Assembly: GCA_022768005.1 (NCBI GenBank)
Contig: JALEMF010000031.1
Coordinates: 1-50,162, forward strand
From: Bacteroidales bacterium
GTDB taxonomy: Bacteria; Bacteroidota; Bacteroidia; Bacteroidales; Muribaculaceae
Direction of reading: 5' to 3'
Length of the DNA: 50,162 nt
Part shown: positions 26,821 to 34,872 of the stretch, piece by piece
Layout: each line of letters opens with the position of its first letter
Numbering within the stretch: the first letter of the stretch is position 1
Program-made: the position numbers and the translations under genes
Notes under the pieces: model-generated
What the model saw: only the letters and a program-made list of their open reading frames with translations
What the model was told of the DNA's origin: nothing
Database searches by the model: none

Positions 26821-27927
26821 TTAATAGTTAGTGTCTTTATCATCGGAAGTAAGGTCAAGGACAACGTTGTCCTTTGACTTGTCAAAGTACTGTTTACGCA
26901 GTGGATTGTGTGTCATATCCGCATATCTTTCACGGTTTCGGTAGATATCTATGGCAGCGTAAATGGCAGAACGCATAGAGGTATTGTCTGCAACGCCTTT
27001 GCCGGCGATGTCGTAAGCCGTGCCGTGGTCCGGAGAAGTGCGAACGAAAGGCAGTCCGGCAGTGAAATTAACACCATCGTTCATAGCCAAAGTCTTGAAC
27101 GGGATAAGACCTTGGTCGTGGTACATAGCTAAAATTCCGTCGAAATGCTTGAAACTGCCGCTACCGAAAAATCCGTCGGACGAATAAGGTCCGTATGCTT
27201 GAATTTTTTCAGCCTTAGCCTTTTCGATAGCCGGAATTATGATTTCTTTTTCTTCATTTCCGAGTATACCTTCATCACCGGCGTGAGGATTAAGGGAAAG
27301 AACTGCAATGCGAGGGTTTACTATCATATAGTCTTTCTTGAGGCTATTGCTGAAGGACTTGATTTTTTCCAGAATAAGGTCCGAGGATAAAGCACTTGCC
27401 ACTTGTGATACAGGAAGGTGAGTAGTGACGAGTGCTACTCTCATATTGTCGCTTGCGAGAATCATAAGAGCCTTGCTGCCGTCGTCACACACGCTCTGCA
27501 AGTATTCCGTGTGTCCGGGGAATTTAAAAGTGTCGCTCTGAATGTTGTGCTTATTGATAGGTGCAGTGACAAGGACGTCAATTTTACCCTCTTTTAAGTC
27601 CGCGACAGCCCTTTCAAGAGCGGAAAAAGCAGCATCACCGCCTATGCGGGTCTCTTCACCTGGCTCAATTTTGAGGTCTTCGCCTACAACATTAATAATA
27701 TAATTTGCATCGCCGGAAATCTCATTTGTATCAGCGATTTGGCTGAACGGCACAGCCGGCATATTAAGCATTTTTCTGTAAAAAGAAGCGATTTTTGCGG
27801 AGCCGTAAACAATCGGAGTGCATAACTCTAACATACGTGAATCCTCAAGAGTCTTTAAAATCACTTCGTAACCGATACCATTGACATCTCCTTGGGTGAT
27901 GCCGACCCTGATTTTATTATTATCCAT
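26821..27927 (-). CDS. pdxA: 4-hydroxythreonine-4-phosphate dehydrogenase
   Basis: NAD-dependent enzyme of pyridoxal 5'-phosphate synthesis. I used the ATG at 27927 (MDNNKIRVGITQGDVNGIGYEVI), which gives 369 residues and the canonical GDxxGIG start. The frame continues another 43 codons upstream, but that part is hydrophobic and unlike the family. Metal ligands appear in FPGHTEYL, SLNPHAGDEG and MYHDQGLIPFK; GVNFTAGLPFVRTSPDHGTAYDIAGKG is the usual C-terminal block. It is the first gene of the minus-strand run that includes the inositol genes. Nothing in its chemistry ties it to inositol, so it may be only a co-transcribed neighbour. Confidence 0.95.
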   Translation of the reverse strand: MDNNKIRVGITQGDVNGIGYEVILKTLEDSRMLELCTPIVYGSAKIASFYRKMLNMPAVPFSQIADTNEISGDANYIINVVGEDLKIEPGEETRIGGDAAFSALERAVADLKEGKIDVLVTAPINKHNIQSDTFKFPGHTEYLQSVCDDGSKALMILASDNMRVALVTTHLPVSQVASALSSDLILEKIKSFSNSLKKDYMIVNPRIAVLSLNPHAGDEGILGNEEKEIIIPAIEKAKAEKIQAYGPYSSDGFFGSGSFKHFDGILAMYHDQGLIPFKTLAMNDGVNFTAGLPFVRTSPDHGTAYDIAGKGVADNTSMRSAIYAAIDIYRNRERYADMTHNPLRKQYFDKSKDNVVLDLTSDDKDTNY

Positions 27928-28338
27928 TTGAAATTCTATTGTAAATTTATCTCCTTCTTTAATAAAGGGAAAATTTTGCGCTAAGTTACACATTTTTATT
28001 GTAATCGCAAAAAATAGTGTAAACTCTATGTTTATGCAGAGTATGGTGAGTGCCAAAGGCGGTTAAGGTGGTACATTAATAAATGCTAAAAAATTGAACA
28101 TTATTTGCAATGCATTGTTTTACGAATGTTTTTTACGTCAGCGAGTAATTGACTCGGACAGTGTTTTGCCGAGGAGTCAGCGAAGCCCAATTTACAATAA
28201 TAAAGATTTGTAAAAACAGACTGATATTTAATGAAATAATTTTTTTATTTAAAATTGTAACACAATTAGAAAATTATGTTTATCTTTGCTATCTATTTCT
28301 CTAAGAGATAAATTTTTAACCAAATAACTAATTAAAAC
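27928..28338. other. divergent intergenic region between pdxA and the 28339 gene
   Basis: An AT-rich 411-base gap. A short imperfect GC-containing hairpin occurs near 28152-28182 (GACTC...GAGTC). TATCTTTG at 28281-28288 is a likely -7 element for the rightward gene, with a TTG 23 bases upstream at 28255. I found no clear pdxA promoter and no credible ORF. Confidence 0.6.
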
Positions 28339-30330
28339 ATGAAGAAACTTTTACTTTCACTTGCTTGTATTCTCGGCATCGCAGCCACATCACAAGCACA
28401 AGTTGCAAATATCAGTGAGCTTTTGCAACTTTCTTCAGGTACTGAAACTACCGTCACATCAGACGCAGTTGCAGTAGCACAACAAGGCAACAACCTTTGG
28501 ATTAAAGATGCAACAGGTTGGATTCTCGTTTACGGTTCAACAGGTCAAACCTACGAAAACGGTGACGTAATCCCGGCAGGTTACGGTGGTAAATTCTCAC
28601 CATACAACAATCTTCCTGAATTAGCAAGCCCTGCTAACTTCACAAAAGGCACTAAGGGTGCTGCAGTTGCTCCAACAGTAGTAACAACAGCAAACTTCAG
28701 CGCACAGCCACTTTGCAGCTACGTTGAGCTTCGCGGTAAAGTAGAAGGTTCAGGTCGTAACTTTAAAGTTACAGATGCTGCAGGTACAGCAAATCTTTAC
28801 ACTACAAGCCAAAGTGTTACAGTTAACACAGGTGACGACGTAACAGTACGCGGTTTTGTTTCAATCTACAAGACTAACTACCAAATCACTCCGGTAGAAA
28901 CTATCGTTAACGGTGGTGGCAGCGTAACTCCGGAACCGGGCGAAACAGAATCAGTAGCAAGCCTTAAGGACTTCATCACAAAGGGTGATAAAAACAATGT
29001 AGTAAAAGTAAACTGCGAAGCAACAGTTCTTTACCAACTTGGCTACAACCTTTGGATTACTGATGGTACTGCATACCTTCTCGTTTACGGTTCAACAGGT
29101 CAAACCTACAAGAATGGTGACGTTATCCCGGCAGGTTTCGGCGGTAAATACGCTCCGTACGCAGGTCTTGACGAAATGGGTTCTCCAACAGACTTCGCTG
29201 CTTCAACAAAGAGCGTAGGTAAGGTAGAACCGACAGTTGTAATGGTTGGTGATGCTGACGGTGAACCAATCAACAGCTTCATTGAAATGCGCGGTGTAAC
29301 AATCACAGCAACATCAAACGAACGTAACTTCACTTGTTCAGACGGTGTTGACGTAGTAACTCTTCACACAGCATCTTCTTCATTCGTAGTACCAACAGGT
29401 GACAACTATACAGTACGCGGTTTCGTAGCAGTTTATAACGGCTCATACCAAATCACTCCGGTAGAAATCGTTTCAGCATCAGGTCGTGAAACAGTTGCTA
29501 CTCCAACATTCTCAGTTCACGAAGGTCCTGTACCTGCAGGTACTGAAGTATCTCTCGCTTGCGGTACTGAAGGTGCAACAATTTACTATACAATTGACGG
29601 TACAAACCCATCAGCAGCATCTCTCGTATATTCAGCTCCTATCGTAGTTAACGAAAGCCTTACTATCAACGCAATCGCAGTAAAAGAAGGTATGGACGAT
29701 TCAGTAGTAGCAACTGCATCTTACACTGTTGCAGATGGTAACTCTGCAATGTTTAACTTCGCAGATATCACTTCACTTACTCCTGCTTACGACCCTGCAA
29801 AAGCAGAAGCAGAAGCAAATCCTGCTGAAAACAAATCATTCGTAGTTGACGATGTTATCTTCACAAATGGTGTTGTCTACGTTAAGGCTACAAATGGTGG
29901 CGGTAACCCGGATAAACTTTACTATGCTGCAAACGCAGACACTTGGACATTCCGTGTTTACAAGAAAAATACTCTTACTATCGGTTCTAACGACGCTGCA
30001 AATCCTGTAGTAAGAATTGACTTCGGTTTCAACAACGGTAACACAAGTGCAAAACAAGTTTCTACAACTACCGGTACTTACACTCAAGCAGATTATGCAT
30101 GGGAAGGTGAAGCATCTGAAATTGAATTCACTATCAATGGTACAGTTCAAATCAAGACTCTCACAGTTACAGCAAAATCTAACGTAGGTGGTGTAGAAGA
30201 TGTAACTATCTCAGAGGAAAATGCACCTGTTGAATACTTCAACCTCCAAGGTGTAAAAGTTGCTAACCCTGAAAACGGTCTTTACATTGTTCGTCAAGGC
30301 AGCAAGGTTTCTAAAGTTATCATCAAATAA
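28339..30330 (+). CDS. secreted protein with duplicated OB-like domains, chitobiase-type domain and T9SS tail
   Basis: A 663-residue exported protein. The signal peptide is residues 1-20 (ending TSQAQ). Two homologous OB-fold-like domains follow (about 24-171 and 205-380), each with NLWI.D, LVYGSTGQTY, NGDVIPAG and YTVRGF / YQITPVE-type ends; their DNA is still very similar, showing a recent duplication. Next comes a chitobiase C-terminal-like domain (about 388-465: GATIYYTIDGTNPS, NAIAVKEG), then a beta-sandwich-like region, and a short sorting tail GGVEDV...YFNLQGVKVANPENGLYIV. Its role is unknown; binding of a polymer at the cell surface is inferred. Codon bias is strong, as in the 18190 gene. 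A terminator follows. Confidence 0.75.
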   Translation: MKKLLLSLACILGIAATSQAQVANISELLQLSSGTETTVTSDAVAVAQQGNNLWIKDATGWILVYGSTGQTYENGDVIPAGYGGKFSPYNNLPELASPANFTKGTKGAAVAPTVVTTANFSAQPLCSYVELRGKVEGSGRNFKVTDAAGTANLYTTSQSVTVNTGDDVTVRGFVSIYKTNYQITPVETIVNGGGSVTPEPGETESVASLKDFITKGDKNNVVKVNCEATVLYQLGYNLWITDGTAYLLVYGSTGQTYKNGDVIPAGFGGKYAPYAGLDEMGSPTDFAASTKSVGKVEPTVVMVGDADGEPINSFIEMRGVTITATSNERNFTCSDGVDVVTLHTASSSFVVPTGDNYTVRGFVAVYNGSYQITPVEIVSASGRETVATPTFSVHEGPVPAGTEVSLACGTEGATIYYTIDGTNPSAASLVYSAPIVVNESLTINAIAVKEGMDDSVVATASYTVADGNSAMFNFADITSLTPAYDPAKAEAEANPAENKSFVVDDVIFTNGVVYVKATNGGGNPDKLYYAANADTWTFRVYKKNTLTIGSNDAANPVVRIDFGFNNGNTSAKQVSTTTGTYTQADYAWEGEASEIEFTINGTVQIKTLTVTAKSNVGGVEDVTISEENAPVEYFNLQGVKVANPENGLYIVRQGSKVSKVIIK

Positions 30331-30353
30331 TAAGATAATCTTAGCATAATATC

Positions 30354-30388
30354 AAGCGGCTTCGCTATTTGGCGGAGCCGCTTTTTTT
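30354..30388 (+). terminator. terminator after the 28339 gene
   Basis: AAGCGGCT (30354-30361) pairs with AGCCGCTT (30376-30383), with further CGC/GCG pairing inside, then a run of T. Confidence 0.9.
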
Positions 30389-30422
30389 CGTGCCTATGGA
30401 TCTTGATGTATTTTTCACAGAC

Positions 30423-30581
30423 TGCACACTCACCGAGGTGCGAGAGGGGAGTGTGGGTATCCTATCACCACATGGCGCACTGCGTGCTTATACGGTGTCT
30501 CTTACAGCCGAACCTCGCTGAGGCTCTTTGCCGGCGAACTTTATCTGCAATTTTTACAGACCGAACCCCTCCCGGGTGCGA
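30423..30581 (+). repeat. GC-rich modular repeat, copy 4 (A-B-C-A)
   Basis: A at 30423-30442, B at 30466-30497 (43 bases on), C at 30510-30526 (44 bases on) and a second, decayed A from 30562 (52 bases on). + orientation. A 94-codon frame crossing it is an artefact of the repeat. Confidence 0.85.
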
Positions 30582-30617
30582 ATCCTACTATATACTATTT
30601 CATAAAATTAGCGTAAA

Positions 30618-30690
30618 ACGTGAAAATCTACCTGAAAAATGGGCGGATTACGTGAAAATCTACTTGAAAAATGAGTGGATTACGTGAAAT
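30618..30690 (+). repeat. 32-bp tandem repeat upstream of the 30751 ATPase gene
   Basis: Two full 32-base units (30618-30649 and 30650-30681), each beginning ACGTGAAAATCTAC and ending GGATT and differing at three positions, plus a partial third beginning ACGTGAAA at 30682. The 32-base pitch is about three helical turns. It ends about 38 bases before the -7 element of the ATPase gene, so it may be an operator array. Confidence 0.8.
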
Positions 30691-30727
30691 TAATCGGTTA
30701 ATATGCTGTGTGTCAGACAAAAATATG

Positions 30728-30735
30728 TATATTTG
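30728..30735 (+). promoter_or_regulatory. -7 element of the 30751 gene
   Basis: TATATTTG fits TAnnTTTG and lies 15 bases before the ATG (24 before the alternative ATG at 30760). No -33 box is evident, which might mean activation through the tandem repeats just upstream. Confidence 0.5.
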
Positions 30736-30750
30736 CAATAAATATAGATA

Positions 30751-32142
30751 ATGATTATTATGGACAAGCCTCTAAGAAGAAAAATAGATGCATATTTGGC
30801 AAAGTGGAGAAATAATCCGGACAGGAAACCTTTGATAGTGAAAGGCGCCAGGCAGGTAGGTAAAACCTTTTCTATTGAGGAATTTGCATCAAAGACGTAT
30901 TCAAGTATTATTAAGATAAATTTTGTAGAGCAGCCGAAGTATAAATCAATATTCGGTGATGGCTATGATGTCAAAAGTATTCTTAAAAATATTTCCTTGT
31001 TAAATCCTGATTTCAAGTTTGTTGACGGTGAGACATTGTTTTTCTTTGACGAATTACAGTTATGTCCGGAGTGTGCCACAGCGTTGAAGTTTTTTAAGTT
31101 AGATGGTAGGTACGACGTGATATGCTCCGGTTCTATTATGGGGATTAATTATCGCGAAATAGAATCAAATAGTGTGGGGTACAAGGAAGATTATGAAATG
31201 TATTCATTGGACTTTGAAGAGTTCTTATGGGCGCGAGGTTATTCAGATGTGTTTATAGATGAAATTTATAGGCATTTGGTAGAGATAAAGCCGTTTTCAA
31301 GCCTTGAAATGGATACGCTTTATAATTTGTTTTTGGACTATGCAGTACTTGGCGGTATGCCTGCCGTAGTAAATACGTTTGTCAAAAATGGAAATTTCAG
31401 CGAAACCTTAAATATTCAAAGACAGCTTCTTAAAGACTATGAGGAGGATATAACAAAATACGCTGAAGGACTTGATAAAGCAAAAATAAAGGCAGTATAT
31501 AGCCATATTACAACATTTCTATCTAAGGAAAATAAGCGTTTCCAAATCACGAAGATATCAAAGACTGCAAGAAACAGGGATTATGTGGGTTGCATAGAGT
31601 GGCTAAAAGATGCAGGTGTGATAAATGTGTGTTATTGTCTAAATCTGCCTGAACTTCCACTGAAGGGCAATTATGATTCAAAACTGTACAAGATATATTT
31701 CAAAGATACAGGTCTGCTTATAGCATCGCTTGACGAGGAGGCACAGGAAGATTTGAGGGCTAATAAAAATCTCGGAACTTATAAGGGTGCTATATATGAG
31801 AATATAGTAGCGGATATGCTTGTAAAACAGGGGTATGGTTTGTATTATTACAGCAGTGATAAGCCTTACCTTGAAATGGATTTTTTCGTCCGGAGTGCCG
31901 ATTCATTAATTCCGGTAGAGGTGAAAGCAAAAGACAGAGCAACGGCATCGCTTAATAATTTGCTAAAGCGAGAAAAGTATTCGGATATAAAGTACGGTAT
32001 TAAACTCGGTCACTTGAATATAGGTTTTAACGGCAAGTTTTTTACGTTCCCTTATTTTCTGACCTTTTTGTTAAAGAGATTTATCCGAGATAATAATAAT
32101 TTTAGTAACTTTGTCTTAGACGATAAAACGAATAAAAATTGA
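30751..32142 (+). CDS. AAA_14 / DUF4143 ATP-binding protein
   Basis: A 463-residue member of the AAA_14 plus DUF4143 family, common in gut Bacteroidota and of unproven function. Walker A is GARQVGKTF (32-40) and Walker B is LFFFDELQLCPE. The DUF4143 part carries YENIVADMLVKQG, then YLEMDFFVR and LIPVEVKAK, which form a D/E...ExK arrangement like a PD-(D/E)xK nuclease site. An internal ATG at 30760 is an alternative start. Its TGA overlaps the ATG of the following lipoprotein gene by one base. A second, divergent member is at 40387. Confidence 0.85.
   Translation: MIIMDKPLRRKIDAYLAKWRNNPDRKPLIVKGARQVGKTFSIEEFASKTYSSIIKINFVEQPKYKSIFGDGYDVKSILKNISLLNPDFKFVDGETLFFFDELQLCPECATALKFFKLDGRYDVICSGSIMGINYREIESNSVGYKEDYEMYSLDFEEFLWARGYSDVFIDEIYRHLVEIKPFSSLEMDTLYNLFLDYAVLGGMPAVVNTFVKNGNFSETLNIQRQLLKDYEEDITKYAEGLDKAKIKAVYSHITTFLSKENKRFQITKISKTARNRDYVGCIEWLKDAGVINVCYCLNLPELPLKGNYDSKLYKIYFKDTGLLIASLDEEAQEDLRANKNLGTYKGAIYENIVADMLVKQGYGLYYYSSDKPYLEMDFFVRSADSLIPVEVKAKDRATASLNNLLKREKYSDIKYGIKLGHLNIGFNGKFFTFPYFLTFLLKRFIRDNNNFSNFVLDDKTNKN
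32106..32113 (+). promoter_or_regulatory. possible internal promoter for the 32142 gene
   Basis: TAACTTTG lies inside the end of the ATPase gene, 29 bases before the lipoprotein ATG. There is no good -33 box. Confidence 0.3.
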
Positions 32143-33167
32143 TGAAAGTGAAATACTTATATAATCTTTTCGCCGCGCTTATCCTTGTAGTTCTCGTGAG
32201 TGCGTGCAGTGGCGGTGATTCTTTCAGGATTAAGGGAAAGGTAGAAGGACTCGGTACTCGAAATCTGAGATTTTATTACTATGACGGAAAGGCTCTGCAG
32301 GTGGGGTTAGCTTCCGCTATTAATGATGAATTTAATTTTGAAGGACGCTCAGATGAGGAAACGCTTATCACTATCGTAGTAAACCAAACGAATGTGTTGA
32401 CTCACGTTATAGCGGAAAACGGCGATGATATAGAGCTTAATATGTCGCTTAATGATGATAAGAATATTTCTGTAAAAGGAAACGATGATGCTAAGAGTCT
32501 TGTAGAGTTTATTACATCTAATGCGAAGATTCTGGATTCTAAAAATACGTCTTCCATAAATAGTCTTATAGAAAAGCAAATAGCGGGCAATCCGGATTCA
32601 AGGCTTTCAGCGGCGTTGTTCGCTATATATTATGATTCAAGCATCAATCCGGTGCATGCGGATTCCGTGCTGATGACAATGTCTGAAAAGGTTCTCAACA
32701 GCCGTTTTATCTCAGGTTATCAGTCAATGCTTGCGAGGTTCGAGTCGGAGAAAATGAGTGAACCCGTTCTTCCGCTTACGATGTACTGTGAAAAAGATTC
32801 CATGACAACGTTTAATCCTAAAAACAGTGTCAGAAATCTGCTTGTCTTTTCTTCCGGTGCAGATAGTCGCCATGACGTGATAAAGAATATAGTGGATTCG
32901 CTTGCCCGGAAGTACGATAAAAAGAAGTTGGCAATCGTCAATATAGGACTTGAAAATGACACTGCGGCGTGGAAAAATACTATAAGGCAAGAGCCTATGT
33001 CCGGACTGAACTTGTGGATGCCGGGTTCTGTTGCTTCTCCTGTGATACGCAGATTGAATATTTCACGGATACCGATGTATATTTTGTGTGATTCAACCGG
33101 CAGGCAGATTTATCGCGGAGAATCGCTAAACGCTATCTGTGACTCTCTATCATCTCTCACTGAATAA
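32142..33167 (+). CDS. DUF4369-like lipoprotein
   Basis: Lipoprotein with lipobox LVSAC (C22). The N-terminal DUF4369-like region (FRIKGKVEGLGTRNLRFYYYDGKAL) normally precedes a thioredoxin-like domain. Here the C-terminal half keeps a degenerate thioredoxin-like end, RIPMYILCDSTGRQIYRG, with the cis-Pro type strand but no CxxC pair. A redox role is therefore unlikely; binding or scaffolding at the membrane is possible. The ATG at 32142 overlaps the TGA of the ATPase gene (TGATG). yifB follows 16 bases after the stop. Confidence 0.75.
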   Translation: MKVKYLYNLFAALILVVLVSACSGGDSFRIKGKVEGLGTRNLRFYYYDGKALQVGLASAINDEFNFEGRSDEETLITIVVNQTNVLTHVIAENGDDIELNMSLNDDKNISVKGNDDAKSLVEFITSNAKILDSKNTSSINSLIEKQIAGNPDSRLSAALFAIYYDSSINPVHADSVLMTMSEKVLNSRFISGYQSMLARFESEKMSEPVLPLTMYCEKDSMTTFNPKNSVRNLLVFSSGADSRHDVIKNIVDSLARKYDKKKLAIVNIGLENDTAAWKNTIRQEPMSGLNLWMPGSVASPVIRRLNISRIPMYILCDSTGRQIYRGESLNAICDSLSSLTE

Positions 33168-33183
33168 AATTTTTCGTCAAGAT

Positions 33184-34725
33184 ATGCTAATAAAGACTTT
33201 CGGAGCGGCAGTGTGTGGCATAGATGCCATTCCGGTAACTATAGAGGTCGCTTCAGATAAAGGTATCGGTTACGCAATCGTAGGCTTGCCTGATGCAGCA
33301 GTAAAGGAAAGCTATGAGAGAGTACGTTCTGCGCTCCATGAGTCCGGAACAGATATGCCGCGACATCATATCGTGATAAATATGTCACCGGCAGATGTCA
33401 GAAAAGAGGGGTCGGCTTACGATTTGCCGATAGCAATAGGTATTGCCGCAGCGTCCGGTATAATAACATCGGAGCAGCTTGACGGCTACCTGCTGATGGG
33501 TGAACTTGCGCTTGACGGTCAGGTGTTGCCTATCAAGGGTGCGCTGCCGATGGCGATAATGGCACGGAGCAGTAAGTTTAAGGGCATTATAGTACCCAAG
33601 GCAAATGTCAGTGAGGCTGCGGTGGTCAATAATATCAATGTTTACGGAGTGGAAAATCTCCGCCAGGTGATAGATTTTCTTGTGGGTAATATTCAGTTAT
33701 CTCCTACAGTCATAAACACTCGAGAAGAATTTCAAAAGGGACAGGACTTTTTTGACTGTGATTTCAGTGATGTAAAAGGTCAGGAAAACGTGAAGCGTGC
33801 TTTTGAAGTAGCATGCGCCGGCGGTCATAATATTCTTCTCGTAGGTCCTCCGGGATCCGGAAAATCAATGATGGCAAAGCGACTGCCTTCAATATTACCG
33901 CCTCTGACCCTACAGGAGGCACTTGAGACGACAAAGATACATTCTGTGGCAGGTAAACTTGCGAGAGGGTCAATGCTGATGACACACCGTCCTTTTCGTT
34001 CTCCGCACCACACTATATCACCTGTGGCATTAGTTGGTGGCGGCACTAATCCAATGCCCGGAGAAATATCACTTGCTCATAACGGTGTGCTTTTCCTTGA
34101 TGAGTTTCCGGAATTCAGTCGTCAGGTTCTTGAAGTGATGCGACAGCCGCTTGAGGACCGCCATATCAATATTTCCCGTGCCAAGTACAGTATTGACTAT
34201 CCTGCGGGCTTTATGCTTGTGGCATCAATGAATCCTTGTCCTTGTGGGTACTATAATCACCCTACGAAGTTATGTACTTGTCCTCCCGGAGCGGTGCAAA
34301 AGTATCTGAATCGCATTTCCGGTCCGCTGCTTGACAGAATAGATATTCAAGTGGAGATACTTCCTGTGCCTTTTGAAGAGATATCATCGCTCAAGAAGGG
34401 TGAATCCTCCGAGGATATCAGGAAAAGAGTGATAGCCGCAAGACAGATTCAGACAAAACGCTTTGAAAATGAAAAAAACGTGTACTGTAATGCTATGATG
34501 AGTACGCGGTTGATTAATAAGTACGCTCGTCCTGATGATGAGGGTATGAAACGCCTTGAAATAGCTATGAAACGCTATGATTTATCCGCAAGAGCTTACG
34601 ACAGAATTCTCAAGGTGGCAAGAACGATAGCGGATCTTGAAGGCTGTGAAACGGTAATGTCACGCCATATAACCGAGGCTATAGGCTACCGAAATCTTGA
34701 CCGCGGGGATTGGGTGAAGAGGTAA
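33184..34725 (+). CDS. comM: YifB/ComM family Mg-chelatase-like AAA+ ATPase
   Basis: AAA+ helicase of the ComM/YifB family, which aids branch migration during natural transformation and recombination in other bacteria. I chose the ATG at 33184 (MLIKTFGAAVCGIDAIPVTIEV) instead of an upstream in-frame one that overlaps the previous gene; this gives 513 residues. Order: N-terminal LonC-like domain (GLPDAAVKESYERVRSAL, DLPIAIGI), Walker A GPPGSGKSMMAKRLP from about 221, FRSPHHTIS, Walker B-type VLFLDEFPEF, the Cys-rich SMNPCPCGYYNHPTKLCTCPPG, and a C-terminal Mg-chelatase domain with LSARAYDRILKVARTIADLEG. Confidence 0.95.
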   Translation: MLIKTFGAAVCGIDAIPVTIEVASDKGIGYAIVGLPDAAVKESYERVRSALHESGTDMPRHHIVINMSPADVRKEGSAYDLPIAIGIAAASGIITSEQLDGYLLMGELALDGQVLPIKGALPMAIMARSSKFKGIIVPKANVSEAAVVNNINVYGVENLRQVIDFLVGNIQLSPTVINTREEFQKGQDFFDCDFSDVKGQENVKRAFEVACAGGHNILLVGPPGSGKSMMAKRLPSILPPLTLQEALETTKIHSVAGKLARGSMLMTHRPFRSPHHTISPVALVGGGTNPMPGEISLAHNGVLFLDEFPEFSRQVLEVMRQPLEDRHINISRAKYSIDYPAGFMLVASMNPCPCGYYNHPTKLCTCPPGAVQKYLNRISGPLLDRIDIQVEILPVPFEEISSLKKGESSEDIRKRVIAARQIQTKRFENEKNVYCNAMMSTRLINKYARPDDEGMKRLEIAMKRYDLSARAYDRILKVARTIADLEGCETVMSRHITEAIGYRNLDRGDWVKR

Positions 34726-34743
34726 ATCTTCAAGGAAGATAGA

Positions 34744-34772
34744 TTAAGGGCTTAAAAGGCAAAAAGGGCTAC
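34744..34772 (+). repeat. purine-rich AAGG repeat, copy 4
   Basis: Blocks TAAGGG, AAAAGG and AAAAAGGG with linkers ctt and ca, lying 20 bases after the yifB stop. Nearly the same string as part of 17981-18033. Confidence 0.55.
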
Positions 34773-34821
34773 AATGCAGATGATGATTTTGCGTGCCTTT
34801 TCGCTTTTTATCAGGGAAAAA

Positions 34822-34852
34822 AAGAGGTTGCACCAAAAAGATGCAACCTCTT
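34822..34852. terminator. bidirectional terminator between yifB and the 34873 gene
   Basis: AAGAGGTTGCA (34822-34832) pairs with TGCAACCTCTT (34842-34852). The core GGTTGCA/TGCAACC is the same as in the tRNA-Arg terminator. Confidence 0.85.
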
Positions 34853-34872
34853 ACTATTTAGAAAATTAATGT

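Noticed and set aside
27928-28056. N-terminal extension of pdxA (43 codons)
   Set aside because: The extension is hydrophobic, unlike any PdxA, and the canonical GDxxGIG N-terminus begins just after the ATG at 27927.
28152-28182. Seventh copy of the GC-rich modular repeat
   Set aside because: GACTCGG...CCGAGGAGTC is GC-rich and partly palindromic but lacks the module consensus and phasing; perhaps a weak hairpin only.
30403-30687. 94-residue protein gene
   Set aside because: It spans repeat copy 4 and the 32-bp tandem repeats and has no coding character.
30618-30690. CRISPR array
   Set aside because: The repeats are directly abutting 32-mers with no spacers, and no cas gene is present.
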